Below are positions 52,659 through 62,347 of a stretch of 64,000 bases of DNA, one piece after another. Source of the stretch: Burkholderiaceae bacterium (GTDB lineage Bacteria; Pseudomonadota; Gammaproteobacteria; Burkholderiales; Burkholderiaceae_F); contig JAFAIM010000019.1 of assembly GCA_019236735.1 (NCBI GenBank), positions 107,756-171,755 of the forward strand, given 5' to 3'. Below the pieces are notes generated by a model that saw only the letters and a program-made list of their open reading frames with translations, made no database searches and was not told the DNA's origin. How positions within the stretch are numbered: the stretch's first letter is position 1; every line of letters begins with the position of its first letter. The position numbers were made by a program, and so were the translations under genes.

Positions 52659-54155
52659 TTATTGCGCGAACAGCGACGCGCAGTGGCCCGGCTCTGGAGG
52701 CGGATCCAGGATCTGCCCTCCGCGTGGAATGCACTGGTCGGGCGGCAGCGGACTGCCGCCTTCGACGTGCTGCACCAGCAGATCGAACGCGTGCTGCGCG
52801 TGCGGCTCGATCAGCTCCAGCTGCGGGAAGGTGGCCCGGTACGACTCGATGTGGTTGCCGTTTTGCACTTCGTACAGTCGGTAGGGCGGCGCCTCGCCGG
52901 AATCCTGTCCCTCGCCTCTTGCTGCATGGACCTTGCGCGCATAAGCGCGCGCATGGTGATCGATCGGCAGCAGCGAATCCATCGTTCCGGCCACGGTGAT
53001 CAACGGCTGCTGGATGCGCCCGGTTGTTGCAAAGTCCGCCAGCTGCTGCCCGACGTCCGACACCGACAGGCGTGCGATGTAGTTGTATGTTCCGGTTCCG
53101 GCGCCATAGGTGTCGTAGGTCGGGTCGAGCCGCTTCTGCCACTGACAGAACGTGACTTCCCAGAAACCGGCGTCGGTCGTCGTGCCGTAATGGTTGTTCC
53201 AAAGCGAGGCAGCGCCGATCACGATGTCCGGTGGATAACCCGCGGCACGGATGTTCTGCGCCGCGGTGCTGCTCGCGCTGAAACCGGAACTCACGTAGTC
53301 GGGAAAGTTCAGAACAGCCGGCGGCAGGTCGGTCAATAAATTGGGCGCGCCAGAGTCGACGAACGTGCCTTCCCAGTCGACCCCGCCGTCGAACAACTCC
53401 GGCGCCGTCTCGATCGCTCGCCGCACCTGGTAGCCGCCGTTGGAGGTGCCGACCGCGTACGTGTAGCGCGGCTTGTGTCCGTAATGTGCCTGCAGCCCCA
53501 CGCGGGCCAGCTTTGCGGCGGCGATCATGTATTCGCGCCAACGCGCGAAGGGTTGTCCCGGGTCGTCGTCATAGAAATTCACAAACACCGGCCGTACGGG
53601 ATTGAGCCGGCAGCCCGGGGGATCGCTCGCGCCATGCAGCCGCAGATTCAACACGCCTTTGTTCTGCGACGCATAAGCGTAACCCTGCTGAACGACATAG
53701 TCGCTCCAGGCGAAGTCGCCGTTGAATTCGCTGCGCGTTCCCGATGCTCCGGCAACCACGAGGCGGCCGTTCCAGTTGTCCGGCATCCGCAGCAGGAAAC
53801 GGGCCTGTCCGGTCGGATCGCTCGCGATCCGCGCATCGAGCTGGACTCCGGGCACCGCCTTCGTAATCGGCGTGCGCTGCCCGGCGACCGGCGCGATCAC
53901 GCTACGGTCCATCTGCGGCGTGAAGGCGAAGAAGGGTAGCGGCGGCGTCAGCGCGTTATCGGCGGGAGTCGTCGCCGCGTTGTTCGTGGTGAGATCTGCG
54001 CTCTCGAAACACTGCACGTCGGCAAGCTGGCTGCCGAATGCCTGGATCAGGTCCGAGCAGCGGCTCGCATGCGCTGTGCTCGCGCAAGCCAGCGCAGCTG
54101 CGATCAATGCACTGCGGGCCATCAGTAGGACGGCCGCCCTGTCCCGTTTGTTCAC
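52659..54155 (-). CDS. Secreted tannase/feruloyl esterase-like alpha/beta hydrolase
   Basis: The 498-residue protein has a signal peptide (ALIAAALACASTAHAS, mature start about residue 31). Residues MPDNWNGRLVVAGASGTRSE, the nucleophile Ser in VGTSNGGYQVRRA, the acid Asp in VAGTMDSLLPID and His in VQNGNHIES mark a serine hydrolase. The many Cys pairs suggest disulfides, as in the tannase family. The ester substrate is unknown. GTG 54155 overlaps the stop of a small ORF; a later Met (MARSALIAAA) is an alternative start. Confidence 0.8.
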   Translation of the reverse strand: MNKRDRAAVLLMARSALIAAALACASTAHASRCSDLIQAFGSQLADVQCFESADLTTNNAATTPADNALTPPLPFFAFTPQMDRSVIAPVAGQRTPITKAVPGVQLDARIASDPTGQARFLLRMPDNWNGRLVVAGASGTRSEFNGDFAWSDYVVQQGYAYASQNKGVLNLRLHGASDPPGCRLNPVRPVFVNFYDDDPGQPFARWREYMIAAAKLARVGLQAHYGHKPRYTYAVGTSNGGYQVRRAIETAPELFDGGVDWEGTFVDSGAPNLLTDLPPAVLNFPDYVSSGFSASSTAAQNIRAAGYPPDIVIGAASLWNNHYGTTTDAGFWEVTFCQWQKRLDPTYDTYGAGTGTYNYIARLSVSDVGQQLADFATTGRIQQPLITVAGTMDSLLPIDHHARAYARKVHAARGEGQDSGEAPPYRLYEVQNGNHIESYRATFPQLELIEPHAQHAFDLLVQHVEGGSPLPPDQCIPRGGQILDPPPEPGHCASLFAQ

Positions 54156-54370
54156 TTGTCCACCCCCGCGCTCTTTTCGGTGAACCGCGCCCGTAGGTTG
54201 GCCGCGGCGCGCTCGAGCTTCTGCGCTTGAGCGCCGGCGAAGGATGTCGACGCGCCGTCGCCATTGTCAATAGTCAATACGGGAATCGGCCGGCAATCCG
54301 GTACGTCGCGGTACGTCGCGGTACGTCGCGGCATGTCGGCGCGAGCGAAGGTCACGGAAATGAAACGCAT
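54152..54370 (-). CDS. Small hypothetical ORF upstream of the secreted esterase
   Basis: A 72-codon frame from ATG 54370 ends in a TGA that overlaps the esterase GTG. It contains PIPVLTIDNGDGASTSFAGA and a coiled-coil-like AQKLERAAANLRARFTEK. Its N-terminal part is encoded over a short tandem DNA repeat, so it is doubtful whether the whole frame is used. No family is recognised. Confidence 0.35.
   Translation of the reverse strand: MRFISVTFARADMPRRTATYRDVPDCRPIPVLTIDNGDGASTSFAGAQAQKLERAAANLRARFTEKSAGVDK
54301..54338. repeat. 10-bp tandem repeat
   Basis: GTACGTCGCG is repeated three times (54301-54330) and once more in degenerate form (GCATGTCG to 54338). A 10-bp unit shifts the reading frame with each copy, so copy-number change would alter the small ORF here. 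Confidence 0.75.
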
Positions 54371-54377
54371 ATCGGGA

Positions 54378-56309
54378 TCACTCCGCGCGCGTCGTACGCA
54401 GACGCCGCAGCAGGAACCTCGCCGGATCGACCGAGCGGACCAGGCACCGCTCGATCGGCAGCGGTTCGCCTTCGATCAGGCACGCGAGCGTTTCGCCCAG
54501 CAGCGGCGCCAGCGTCAGTCCACGCGAGCCGAGCGCGAAGCTGCAGTACAAGCCCTGCCTCCTCGGCAGATCGGCAAGGTGCCCTCCTTGCAGCTCGGCG
54601 GATGCGGCGAGCGACGCGTGCTCGTCGGCCACCGCGCCTGCCAACGGCGTGCGGTCGTGCGCGACGCAGCGCGTTGCGGTAAAAGCGTCGTCGATTCGGT
54701 CGATCTGCACCGAAGCCGGTTGCGCGAGAAGATGCGCGAGGCGCTGCAAGTTGCCCTCGTGACCCGTCCGTTCAGCAAGGCCGGCCTCCTCACCGGGTGC
54801 GACCTCCTCGTATGTTGCACCTGCAACCACGCGCCCATCGAGGGTGGGAGCGACGGTTCCTTGTCCCGAGATCGCAGCTCGCAAGGCGGCGAGGTCCCCG
54901 GCTGCGAGGCGCGTCAGGCGCCCGCGCACTGGCCGCACCCGAGCGAACTGCGATTGCAACAGGCGAGGCGCATCCATTGCACAGGCAACGATGACCACGG
55001 GCGCCTGAGCGATCGTTCCGTGACCATCCTCGATCCGCCACACGCCGGACGAGTGCCGCTCGATCCGCAGCGCGCGCCGCCCGCCTTGCCATCGAACTGC
55101 TGCTGAGCCGGCGAGCATCGCGCGGCACCACGCGGCCGCGGACACGACCGCGCCAGCCTCGAACCACAGTCCGCCGCTGCGGGGACGCAGTCCGACCGCG
55201 CGCTCGGCTTCCTGCGGCGAAAACCATCGAACAAATTCGGGCGGCCATCGCTGCAGCCTTAGCAGATCGGGCCATCGCGGCTGCGCGTTGTCGGCGAGCT
55301 GCAAAACTCCGCACGTTTTGATCAGCGACTCTGGCGAGCGCAGCTCGGCAAGGTGCTGCCGCGCCAGCAGGAAGCCTGCGCGCGCCAAGCGAGACGCGTG
55401 GCTGTCATCGGCGGTGAGCCAGGGGTGCAGCAGGCCGCAAGGCAGCGCAGAGGCGCCGCCGGCGGGCTCTGCAGCGGCGTCGAGCAGTTGAACCTGCCAG
55501 CCGCGGCGCGCAAGCGTGGCGGCACTCGCGCAACCCGCCAGCCCGGCGCCGACCACGACCGCCTCGCGCGCTCCGCGGTATGGCGAGGCGGGTTCGTGCC
55601 GTCGCGTGCGAAAGCGTGGCGCGTATCGGGCGGTGAGCATGTGGCGCTTTGCTTCGAATCCGGGGCGTAGCTCCACTTCGAATCCGGCGGCTGCCAGCGC
55701 CTCCCGCACGGAGCGCGCGGCGGTCCACGTGGCCAAAGTAGCGCCGGGGCGCGCCAATCGAGCCAGCGCTTTCAATAGCGGCGCCTCCCACATTTCCGGG
55801 TTGCGGTCCGGCGCGAAACCGTCGAGGTAGAAGGCATCGGCCCCGAGCGCCAATTCGGGAATCCACTCGCGCGCATCGCCCAACGCGAGCGTCAGCACAA
55901 CCGCACCATTCTCGAACACGAGGCGGTGAAGCCCGGTGATCGGCAGCGGCCAGCGATTCGCCAATTGCGCTGCGAGCGCGGCCAGCACAGGCGGCGCGCA
56001 GCCGGCCAAGCCCGCTGGCAGCAGCGGGTGGCGTTCGACCGATACGAAGTGCAGCCTGCGCGGGCGGCCGGGATCCTCGCGCCAGGTCTGCCAGGTCGCC
56101 AGGAAGTTGACCCCCAGTCCGAAGCCGGTTTCGACGATCACGAACTGTTCCCGCCCAGCCCATCGCGACGGAAGATCGTTGCCGTCGAGAAATATGTGGC
56201 GAGCTTGCCCGAGAGCGCCGCCGCGGCTGGCGTACACGTCGCCGTAGCGCGTCGAAAATGGCGCCCCCTTCGGATCGAACTGCAGCGCCTCGAGCTCGAT
56301 TCCGGGCAT
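54378..56309 (-). CDS. mnmC: Bifunctional tRNA-modifying enzyme MnmC
   Basis: The 643-residue enzyme finishes mnm5s2U34 in tRNA. The N-terminal methyltransferase half has VETGFGLGVNFLATWQTW, LGADAFYLDGFAPDRNPEMW and ATWTAARSVREAL. The C-terminal FAD-dependent oxidase half starts at VVVGAGLAGCASAATLARRG (about residue 249) and ends LGSRGLTLAPLLGE. Both halves are complete. Confidence 0.94.
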   Translation of the reverse strand: MPGIELEALQFDPKGAPFSTRYGDVYASRGGALGQARHIFLDGNDLPSRWAGREQFVIVETGFGLGVNFLATWQTWREDPGRPRRLHFVSVERHPLLPAGLAGCAPPVLAALAAQLANRWPLPITGLHRLVFENGAVVLTLALGDAREWIPELALGADAFYLDGFAPDRNPEMWEAPLLKALARLARPGATLATWTAARSVREALAAAGFEVELRPGFEAKRHMLTARYAPRFRTRRHEPASPYRGAREAVVVGAGLAGCASAATLARRGWQVQLLDAAAEPAGGASALPCGLLHPWLTADDSHASRLARAGFLLARQHLAELRSPESLIKTCGVLQLADNAQPRWPDLLRLQRWPPEFVRWFSPQEAERAVGLRPRSGGLWFEAGAVVSAAAWCRAMLAGSAAVRWQGGRRALRIERHSSGVWRIEDGHGTIAQAPVVIVACAMDAPRLLQSQFARVRPVRGRLTRLAAGDLAALRAAISGQGTVAPTLDGRVVAGATYEEVAPGEEAGLAERTGHEGNLQRLAHLLAQPASVQIDRIDDAFTATRCVAHDRTPLAGAVADEHASLAASAELQGGHLADLPRRQGLYCSFALGSRGLTLAPLLGETLACLIEGEPLPIERCLVRSVDPARFLLRRLRTTRAE

Positions 56310-56330
56310 CGCTCGCGCCCGATCCGAGCG

Positions 56331-58343
56331 CTAGCCTCGCATTCGAGGCTCGATATTCTGCAGCTGCTCGTGAGCCTCGTCCGCGCTTTCGAAGATGTGG
56401 GGAGCGACGCCGCGCTCGTTCAGCGCCTCGCCAAGCTTCAATCGCAGGAAAGCGCTGGTCGTATAGCGCGTCACGTCGATGTAGTAGTGCTGCATCAGGT
56501 CGCGCACCATGTCCGAATAGGTGTCCACCACCTCCGGCTGGAGAGAGAAGTTCTCGTAGTTGACGATCGCGAAAACCTTGCGTCCCAGCCCCCCGATGCG
56601 TTGCTCGACGGCTTGCCGGATCGTGTCGACATCTTCGCGAGTACGCACCGAGTAACCCTCGAAATTGATGAACAGAATGTTCTGCTTCTCGTCATAGAAA
56701 AGCCGGCGCGGCAGCGGCACGCTCAGCATCTCATCGCGCAAGCCCATCGCGGTCGGCCGGAATATGCGTGCATCCATCGGGCGCGGCGTGCCGCGGATGA
56801 TTGGCTCGAAGTCCATCCGCGCCAGGATGTCTCGCGCCAGATCGATGCCCGGTGCCACCTCGATCAGCTCCAACCCCTCCTCGGTCAGCGCGAACACGCA
56901 GCGCTCGGTCACGTACAGCACCGGCTGGCTGCGTCCTGCCGCGAGGCGGCCGCTGAAGGTCCGGTGCTCGACCTCGCGCACGAACTTGGCCAATCCCTCC
57001 TGGTCGAGGATCGCCAGCCGCCCACTGTCAATCGCCGTCTGCAGTCGGCCGGCGCAAAAGGTGCCGACGAAAACGACTTTCTTCGCGTTCTGGCTGATGT
57101 TGATGAAGCCGCCTGCACCGGCCAGCTTGTTGCCGAACCGGCTGACGTTGACGTTTCCTTCGCGGTCGGCCTGCGCCAGTCCCAGGAATGCGAGATCCAG
57201 ACCGCCGCCGTCGTACAGGTCGAACTGGTACGGCTGGTCGATCACCGCCTGCGTGTTGATCGCCGCCCCGAAATTCAGTCCCCCCGCAGGGATCCCGCCG
57301 ATCACCCCCGGTTCGGCCGTCAGGGTGATCAGGTCTGCGATGCGCTCCTCGGCTGCGACCTCGGCGATTCCTTCGGGCATGCCGATCCCGAGATTCACGA
57401 CGCTGTTGGGCCGCAGCTCCAGGGCGGCGCGGCGCGCGACGATCTTGCGCTCGCTCATCGGCATCGCATCCGCCGAAGCGGCGGGGACGCGGATCTCTCC
57501 CGCAAAGGCCGGGTCGTAGGGCACCGCGAACGTCTGCCAGTGGTGTTCGGGCGCTGCCTGCACGACGCAGTCGACCAGTACTCCGGGGATCTTCACCTGG
57601 CGCGGGCTGAGCGTGCCGCGCTCGGCCACCCGTTCGACCTGCACGATCACGACGCCGCCGCTGTTCCGCACCGCCGTCGCTATTGACAGGGCCTCCAGGG
57701 TCAACGCCTCCTTTTCCATCGTCACGTTGCCGTCCGCATCGGCGGTCGTGCCTCGGATGATTCCGACGTGGATCGGGAACGTCCGGTACATGAGGCACTC
57801 CTCCCCGTGTATCGTGATCAGCTCGACCAGGTCTTCGGTCGTTCGCGAATTGAGTTTGCCGCCGCCGAAACGCGGGTCGACGAAGGTGCCCAGGCCAACG
57901 CGGGATAGATGCCCTGGCCTGCGTGCCGCGATGTCGCGATACAGATGCGTGATCACGCCTTGCGGCAGGTTGTACGCCTCGATCCGGTCGGCAATCGCCA
58001 GCCGCTGCAATGCGGGGACCAGGCCCCAATGTCCGCCAATCACGCGGCGCACCAGGCCCTCGTGCCCGAGGTGATTGAGGCCACGCTGTTTGCCGTCGCC
58101 CTGGCCGGCCGCATACACCAGCGTGAGGTTGCACGGCCTGCCGGTAGCTTGCGGAAAGCCGTCCTCGGCCGCCAGGTACAGTTCTTCGAGCGCGATGGCG
58201 ATCGACTCGGCAAAGCCGATTCCGACGAAGCCGCCGGTGGCAACGGTATCGCCATCGCGGATCAGGCGTACCGCGTCTTTCGCGCCGACGATTTTGCCGC
58301 TGTACATGGCGCGTAACTCGGCCAGCAGGAGGCGAGCGCTCAC
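56331..58343 (-). CDS. Class I CoA-transferase with extra C-terminal domain
   Basis: The 670-residue protein fuses the alpha and beta parts of a 3-ketoacid/propionate-type CoA-transferase. It has [17 protein letters not shown] in the alpha part, [17 protein letters not shown] in the beta part and the catalytic Glu in [17 protein letters not shown]. After about residue 525 there is an additional module of roughly 140 residues ([57 protein letters not shown]) that looks like a STAS/SpoIIAA fold. The GTG at 58343 has GGGGGA upstream; ATG 58307 fits the family start better. It is followed upstream by a binding protein and a GntP permease gene, suggesting use of a hydroxy or keto acid. Confidence 0.85.
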   Translation of the reverse strand: MSARLLLAELRAMYSGKIVGAKDAVRLIRDGDTVATGGFVGIGFAESIAIALEELYLAAEDGFPQATGRPCNLTLVYAAGQGDGKQRGLNHLGHEGLVRRVIGGHWGLVPALQRLAIADRIEAYNLPQGVITHLYRDIAARRPGHLSRVGLGTFVDPRFGGGKLNSRTTEDLVELITIHGEECLMYRTFPIHVGIIRGTTADADGNVTMEKEALTLEALSIATAVRNSGGVVIVQVERVAERGTLSPRQVKIPGVLVDCVVQAAPEHHWQTFAVPYDPAFAGEIRVPAASADAMPMSERKIVARRAALELRPNSVVNLGIGMPEGIAEVAAEERIADLITLTAEPGVIGGIPAGGLNFGAAINTQAVIDQPYQFDLYDGGGLDLAFLGLAQADREGNVNVSRFGNKLAGAGGFINISQNAKKVVFVGTFCAGRLQTAIDSGRLAILDQEGLAKFVREVEHRTFSGRLAAGRSQPVLYVTERCVFALTEEGLELIEVAPGIDLARDILARMDFEPIIRGTPRPMDARIFRPTAMGLRDEMLSVPLPRRLFYDEKQNILFINFEGYSVRTREDVDTIRQAVEQRIGGLGRKVFAIVNYENFSLQPEVVDTYSDMVRDLMQHYYIDVTRYTTSAFLRLKLGEALNERGVAPHIFESADEAHEQLQNIEPRMRG

Positions 58344-58365
58344 GACGTCCGATCCCCCTTCGGGT

Positions 58366-59181
58366 CTAGTTGTTCCACAAGATCGATCCGCGCGTGAAGC
58401 GCCTTTGCTCGTCCGCGATCGGCTCGACCTTCAAGCGGCTGTAGCGTGCCAGGATCCCGTCAAGCGTGCCGTCGTCCTGGATCGCCTTCAGCGCCCCGCC
58501 CCAGCGCGCCACCTCGGCCTCGGGCGTGCCCTTGGAAAAGGCCAGATAGATCTCGCTTGGCCGCACGATCTGTCCGAAGTTCAGCGTCGAAGCGTTTGCG
58601 CCGATCTCCTTGTAGGCGTGGATCACCATCAGCCGCGGAGCGAGCCAAGCGTCGATGCGCCGATCCTCCATCTTGGTGGCGTTCAGCCATTCTTCGGGTG
58701 ACGTGTGGATCCGCGAAAACCCGAGCGAGCGCACGAGCGCCTCGGCACCGCTATGGAACAGCACCCCGATTGGCCGATCCTTGACTTTCTCCAGGCTTGA
58801 GACGTCCACGCCCTGGCCGCCGACCAGGATCAGGTCGTCGGTCACGATCCGGCAGCACCACTGGTAGTGCTCCTCGCGCTCCGGCGTTCGCGTGATCGAC
58901 AGGATGCCGACGTTGGGCTGGCTCATGGCGAGCTTCTGCGCGGCATCCCAGTCCATGTACTCGATCGCGATGCTGATGTTCAGCCGTTTGGCCATCTCGA
59001 GCACTGCCTCGTGCACCAGGCCTTGTCCGGGGCCCGGTATCTCCGCCACAGTGGCGGGCGGCACCCGGAACGTGTAGGGAGGCAGTTCCGCGGTCACGAA
59101 GCGCAGTTCCGTCCCGTGCACCATCGGCGTGGCGGCGCCCAACGCAGAGAACGCCGCGGCGAGCAGGCTCGATAGTTTCAT
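58366..59181 (-). CDS. Periplasmic amino acid-type binding protein (PBPb fold)
   Basis: The 271-residue protein has a signal peptide ([18 protein letters not shown]) and a small type II binding fold: [52 protein letters not shown]. No ABC permease or ATPase lies next to it, so it may serve as sensor or as an orphan receptor. It is located between a GntP permease and a CoA-transferase gene on the same strand, with gaps of 16 and 22 bp. Confidence 0.75.
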   Translation of the reverse strand: MKLSSLLAAAFSALGAATPMVHGTELRFVTAELPPYTFRVPPATVAEIPGPGQGLVHEAVLEMAKRLNISIAIEYMDWDAAQKLAMSQPNVGILSITRTPEREEHYQWCCRIVTDDLILVGGQGVDVSSLEKVKDRPIGVLFHSGAEALVRSLGFSRIHTSPEEWLNATKMEDRRIDAWLAPRLMVIHAYKEIGANASTLNFGQIVRPSEIYLAFSKGTPEAEVARWGGALKAIQDDGTLDGILARYSRLKVEPIADEQRRFTRGSILWNN

Positions 59182-59197
59182 CGTTGCACTCCCGCGC

Positions 59198-60601
59198 TCA
59201 GAACGTTCCGAACAGCGAATTCAGGATGATCACGCAGATTCCGGCGACCACCGTGATGCACGATGCGACGACGAAGATGTCAAGGAACGACTCACGGTGC
59301 TTCAGGCCGCAGATTCCGAGCAGCGTGATCACCGCGCCGTTGTGCGGCATGCAATCGAACCCGCCGGCCGACATGCTGGCGATCCGGTGCATGACCTCCG
59401 GGCTGACGTGCGCCGCCTGCGCCATGCTCAGGAACTGCTCGCCCAGCGAGGCCATCGCGATGCTCAATCCGCCCGATGCCGACCCGGTGATCGCGGCCAG
59501 CACATTGACGGTGATCGCCACAGAGACCACCGGATTGGAGCTCAGACCGATCATCGCATCGCGCACGACCCCGAAGGCGGCAAGCGAAGCGATCACGCCG
59601 CCGTAGCCGACCTCCGAAGCGGTGTTCAGCATCGGCAGCATCGCGCCAAGAGTGCCTTTGTTGACCGTGTCGACCCCATTTGCAAGCCGGCTGCGGTTGG
59701 CGAGGAACGCGAACACGGTTGCGCACGCCACCGCGAGGGTGATCGACCAGATTCCGGCCACTGCCCCGACCTTCACTCCGCCATATTTGGGCTGCGACAG
59801 GAATGCGGTGTCCATCGCCGGGATCACCCACTGGGTGAACACGAAATTCAATCCGATGACCAGCACGATCGGAATCAGCGCGATCGTGAAGCTCGGATTC
59901 CCGGCGCCCGACGCCTCTTCGACTTCCTCCGTCTGATCCTTGTGATCGCCGTAACCCTCGCCGGCCGCGCGCGCACGGGCCGCTCTGAAATTCAGCCACA
60001 GCACGCCGCCGACGAACATGATCAAGCCGCCGATGATGCCTAGCCCTGGCGCAGCGAACGGTGTCGTGTGGAAATAGGCGGTCGGGATCGCGTTCTGGAT
60101 CGCCGGCGTGCCGGGGAAAGCCGTCATCGTGAACGTGAACGAGCCTAGAGCGATTGCACCCGGAATCAGCCGCTTGGGGATGCTCTCCTGGCGGAACAGC
60201 GACTTGGCGATCGGATACACGGCGAACGCGACGACGAACAGTGACACGCCCCCATACGTCAGCACGCCGCAGGCGAGCACGATCGCCAGGATCGCTTGCT
60301 TCTTGCCGGCCCAGCGCGCGATCTGGTGTGCGATCACCTTGGCCGAGCCGGAGTCGTCCATCACCTTGCCGAACAGGGCGCCGAGCATGAACAGGGGAAA
60401 GAACTTTGCCAGGTACTTTCCAAGTTCGACCATGAACAGCTGCGTGTACGTGCCCAGCAGCAGCGGCGTCGTGGCTCCGCTGAACAGGACTGCGAGCATC
60501 GCCATGATCGGGGCCAACAGCAGCACGTTGATGCCGCGGTAGGCAAGGAACATCAGCAGGCCGAGCGACAGGCATATGCCGAAAATGGCAATCGCGGTCA
60601 T
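59198..60601 (-). CDS. GntP-family permease
   Basis: The 467-residue membrane protein has about 12 to 14 helices. It has GALFGKVMDDSGSAKVIAHQ, GGVSLFVVAFAVYPIAKSLF, FTMTAFPGTPAIQNAIPT and ITGSASGGLSIAMASLGEQF, the typical GntP/gluconate to 3-hydroxybutyrate permease pattern. Together with the CoA-transferase it suggests uptake and activation of a short hydroxy or keto acid, e.g. 3-hydroxybutyrate. The cargo is inference. Confidence 0.88.
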   Translation of the reverse strand: MTAIAIFGICLSLGLLMFLAYRGINVLLLAPIMAMLAVLFSGATTPLLLGTYTQLFMVELGKYLAKFFPLFMLGALFGKVMDDSGSAKVIAHQIARWAGKKQAILAIVLACGVLTYGGVSLFVVAFAVYPIAKSLFRQESIPKRLIPGAIALGSFTFTMTAFPGTPAIQNAIPTAYFHTTPFAAPGLGIIGGLIMFVGGVLWLNFRAARARAAGEGYGDHKDQTEEVEEASGAGNPSFTIALIPIVLVIGLNFVFTQWVIPAMDTAFLSQPKYGGVKVGAVAGIWSITLAVACATVFAFLANRSRLANGVDTVNKGTLGAMLPMLNTASEVGYGGVIASLAAFGVVRDAMIGLSSNPVVSVAITVNVLAAITGSASGGLSIAMASLGEQFLSMAQAAHVSPEVMHRIASMSAGGFDCMPHNGAVITLLGICGLKHRESFLDIFVVASCITVVAGICVIILNSLFGTF

Positions 60602-60758
60602 GACGATCTCCTCCCTTGGCGCGGAATTCTTAAGTCCGCCGGGTCGAATTCAAGCACGGCAGCCGGTCGCCGCCAAGCGCCGCCGCAAGCGTTCTGGGTT
60701 TAACCCCGTCCCCGGCGCCGCGGCGTTTAAAGACGGCATACCCCCAGACGAGGACGCC

Positions 60759-61631
60759 ATGATTCAGACCCTGCTTGCCGGCATCACGATACTGCTCACC
60801 GCGTGCGCTGCAACTTCATCCCTAGCCAGTTGCGATGGCGAGGATCCTTCGCCATGCGCCGCTGGAATGGCCGACGTGGCGATCTTGGATCGAGCCACCG
60901 GAGAGCAATTGACGATCTATACCCATCAGGGTGAGCGGTGGGTGGTCGGCACTCCCGGCCACCGCTACGCCGTTTCGATTCGCAGCCGATGGCCGGGACG
61001 CATTTTAGGGGTCGTCTCGGTCGACGGCGTCAATGCCGTCACCGGCGAGACTGCCTCCTGGGGGCAGCGCGGCTATGTCCTGCCGGCGTGGTCATCCTTT
61101 GACGTTCTTGGGTGGAGAAAGTCGCAGGAGCGTGTCGCGGACTTCGTTTTCACGCGCCTCGAGGATTCGTATGCGGCCAGGACCGGCCGTCCCGACGACG
61201 TCGGCGTCATCGGCATCGCGGTGTTCCGTGAGGCCGACGACGGCGCTGCGACGAGCGGCGCCGAACGCAGCGAATCGAAGCGGGAGACGGATCGAGAAGC
61301 GGGCCGTCCGGCACCGTACGCCCCAGCACCGTATGCCCGAACACCGTCTGCCCCAGCCGATTCATCGGCACTGGGAAGTGCCAGAGCGGAAGCTGCGCCA
61401 CAGGAACGGCAACGGCTCGGAACCGGGCATGGCCAGAGCGAAGTTTCGCACGTCGCGTCGACCCGCTTCGAACGCGCGCGCGAGCAACCCGACCAGGTGA
61501 TCGTGATCCGGTACGACCGCCGCGACCGCCTGGTCGCGATGGGCGTGATTCCCGGCGACGAGCACGCGCCGCACGCATTCCCACGATCGGCCAGCGCCGA
61601 CTTCGTACCCGATCCTCCGGCGCGCTGGTGA
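60759..61631 (+). CDS. Secreted or periplasmic protein upstream of an ECF sigma factor
   Basis: The 290-residue protein has an N-terminal hydrophobic signal (MIQTLLAGITILLTACAATS) with a possible lipobox Cys. The mature domain has GERWVVGTPGHRYAVSIRSR, AWSSFDVLGWRKSQERVADF and YAARTGRPDDVGVIGIAVFR, a pattern seen in proteins next to ECF sigma genes. A linker with a 15-bp DNA repeat follows and a C-terminal part ends VIPGDEHAPHAFPRS. I do not recognise a function. It may be a target or a cell-envelope sensor of the sigma system; the sigma gene starts 51 bp downstream. Confidence 0.7.
   Translation: MIQTLLAGITILLTACAATSSLASCDGEDPSPCAAGMADVAILDRATGEQLTIYTHQGERWVVGTPGHRYAVSIRSRWPGRILGVVSVDGVNAVTGETASWGQRGYVLPAWSSFDVLGWRKSQERVADFVFTRLEDSYAARTGRPDDVGVIGIAVFREADDGAATSGAERSESKRETDREAGRPAPYAPAPYARTPSAPADSSALGSARAEAAPQERQRLGTGHGQSEVSHVASTRFERAREQPDQVIVIRYDRRDRLVAMGVIPGDEHAPHAFPRSASADFVPDPPARW
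61312..61356 (+). repeat. 15-bp tandem repeat, three copies, in frame
   Basis: CACCGTACGCCCCAG (61312-61326) is followed by two near copies (61327-61341, 61342-61356). It codes for the Pro/Ala-rich APYAP-APYAR-TPSAP segment. Length changes would keep the frame. Confidence 0.7.
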
Positions 61632-61682
61632 TCGGCGCGGCGTCGGGCGATGGCTTTGTCGCCGATTCGGCATACTGCGGCA

Positions 61683-62282
61683 ATGGCCGAGGGCGATCTG
61701 GCTGAGGCGGACGAGTCCCTGATGCTGCGCTTTGCGGCCGGCGACATGGCCGCCTTCGAGCGCCTCTACGATCGGCACGAGCGTCCGGTGTACCGGTTCC
61801 TGCTGCGTTCGGTTCGGATCCAGGCCGTCGCGGACGAACTTTTGCAGGAGGTGTGGATCAGCGTCATTCGAGCGGCAAAGTCCTATCGGCCGCAAGCGGC
61901 ATTCACGACCTGGCTGTACAGGGTTGCGCGCTCGCGCCTGATCGACCATTGGCGTGCACGCGATCCCGAAGTGCTCGAGAGTCTCGATCAACCGGCCGGA
62001 ACCGACTGTGACGCCACCCTACTGGACCTTGTCGCCGCCGACGTTTCGCAGCAGCCCGAGGTCGAGGCGGTGAACCGCGCTCAGGCACGCGCGTTTGTCG
62101 CCGCTGTCGAGCAGCTGCCGGCTGCGCAGCGCGAGGCCTTCTTGTTGCACGTCGACGCCGGACTGACGCACGAGCAGATCGCGAACGTGACCGGAGCGGG
62201 CGCCGAGACGGTAAAGAGCCGGATCCGCTATGCAACCGCGAAGCTCAGGACGAACATGCAGCCGTGGCGGGCGAACCGGTGA
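61683..62282 (+). CDS. ECF-type RNA polymerase sigma factor
   Basis: The 199-residue protein has the sigma-2 region (LMLRFAAGDMAAFERLYDRH, DELLQEVWISVIRAAKSYRP, FTTWLYRVARSRLIDHWRAR) and the sigma-4 region (LPAAQREAFLLHVDAGLTHE, IANVTGAGAETVKSRIRYAT). ATG 61683 gives the normal length. Its TGA (62280-62282) overlaps the GTG of a 22-codon mini-ORF that leads into the anti-sigma gene. Confidence 0.92.
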   Translation: MAEGDLAEADESLMLRFAAGDMAAFERLYDRHERPVYRFLLRSVRIQAVADELLQEVWISVIRAAKSYRPQAAFTTWLYRVARSRLIDHWRARDPEVLESLDQPAGTDCDATLLDLVAADVSQQPEVEAVNRAQARAFVAAVEQLPAAQREAFLLHVDAGLTHEQIANVTGAGAETVKSRIRYATAKLRTNMQPWRANR

Positions 62283-62347
62283 GCGAAGCGAATCGACTAC
62301 CGCGCGTCAGCGCGAATCGTTCGGGTCTTTTCAAGGCTAACCTGTGA
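62279..62347 (+). CDS. Intercistronic mini-ORF between sigma and anti-sigma genes (repeat cassette copy B)
   Basis: A 22-codon frame begins with GTG (MSEANRLPRV) and ends SGLFKANL. GTGA joins it to the sigma stop, and CTGTGA at 62342-62347 joins its end to the next GTG. It contains hairpin CGCGC-GTCA-GCGCG (62301-62314), GTTCGGGTCTTTTC and GCTAAC. The 5' half is nearly the same in bases as the copy at 10288-10356, but a one-base deletion and a later one-base insertion shift the frame in the middle and restore it at the end. Confidence 0.6.
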   Translation: MSEANRLPRVSANRSGLFKANL

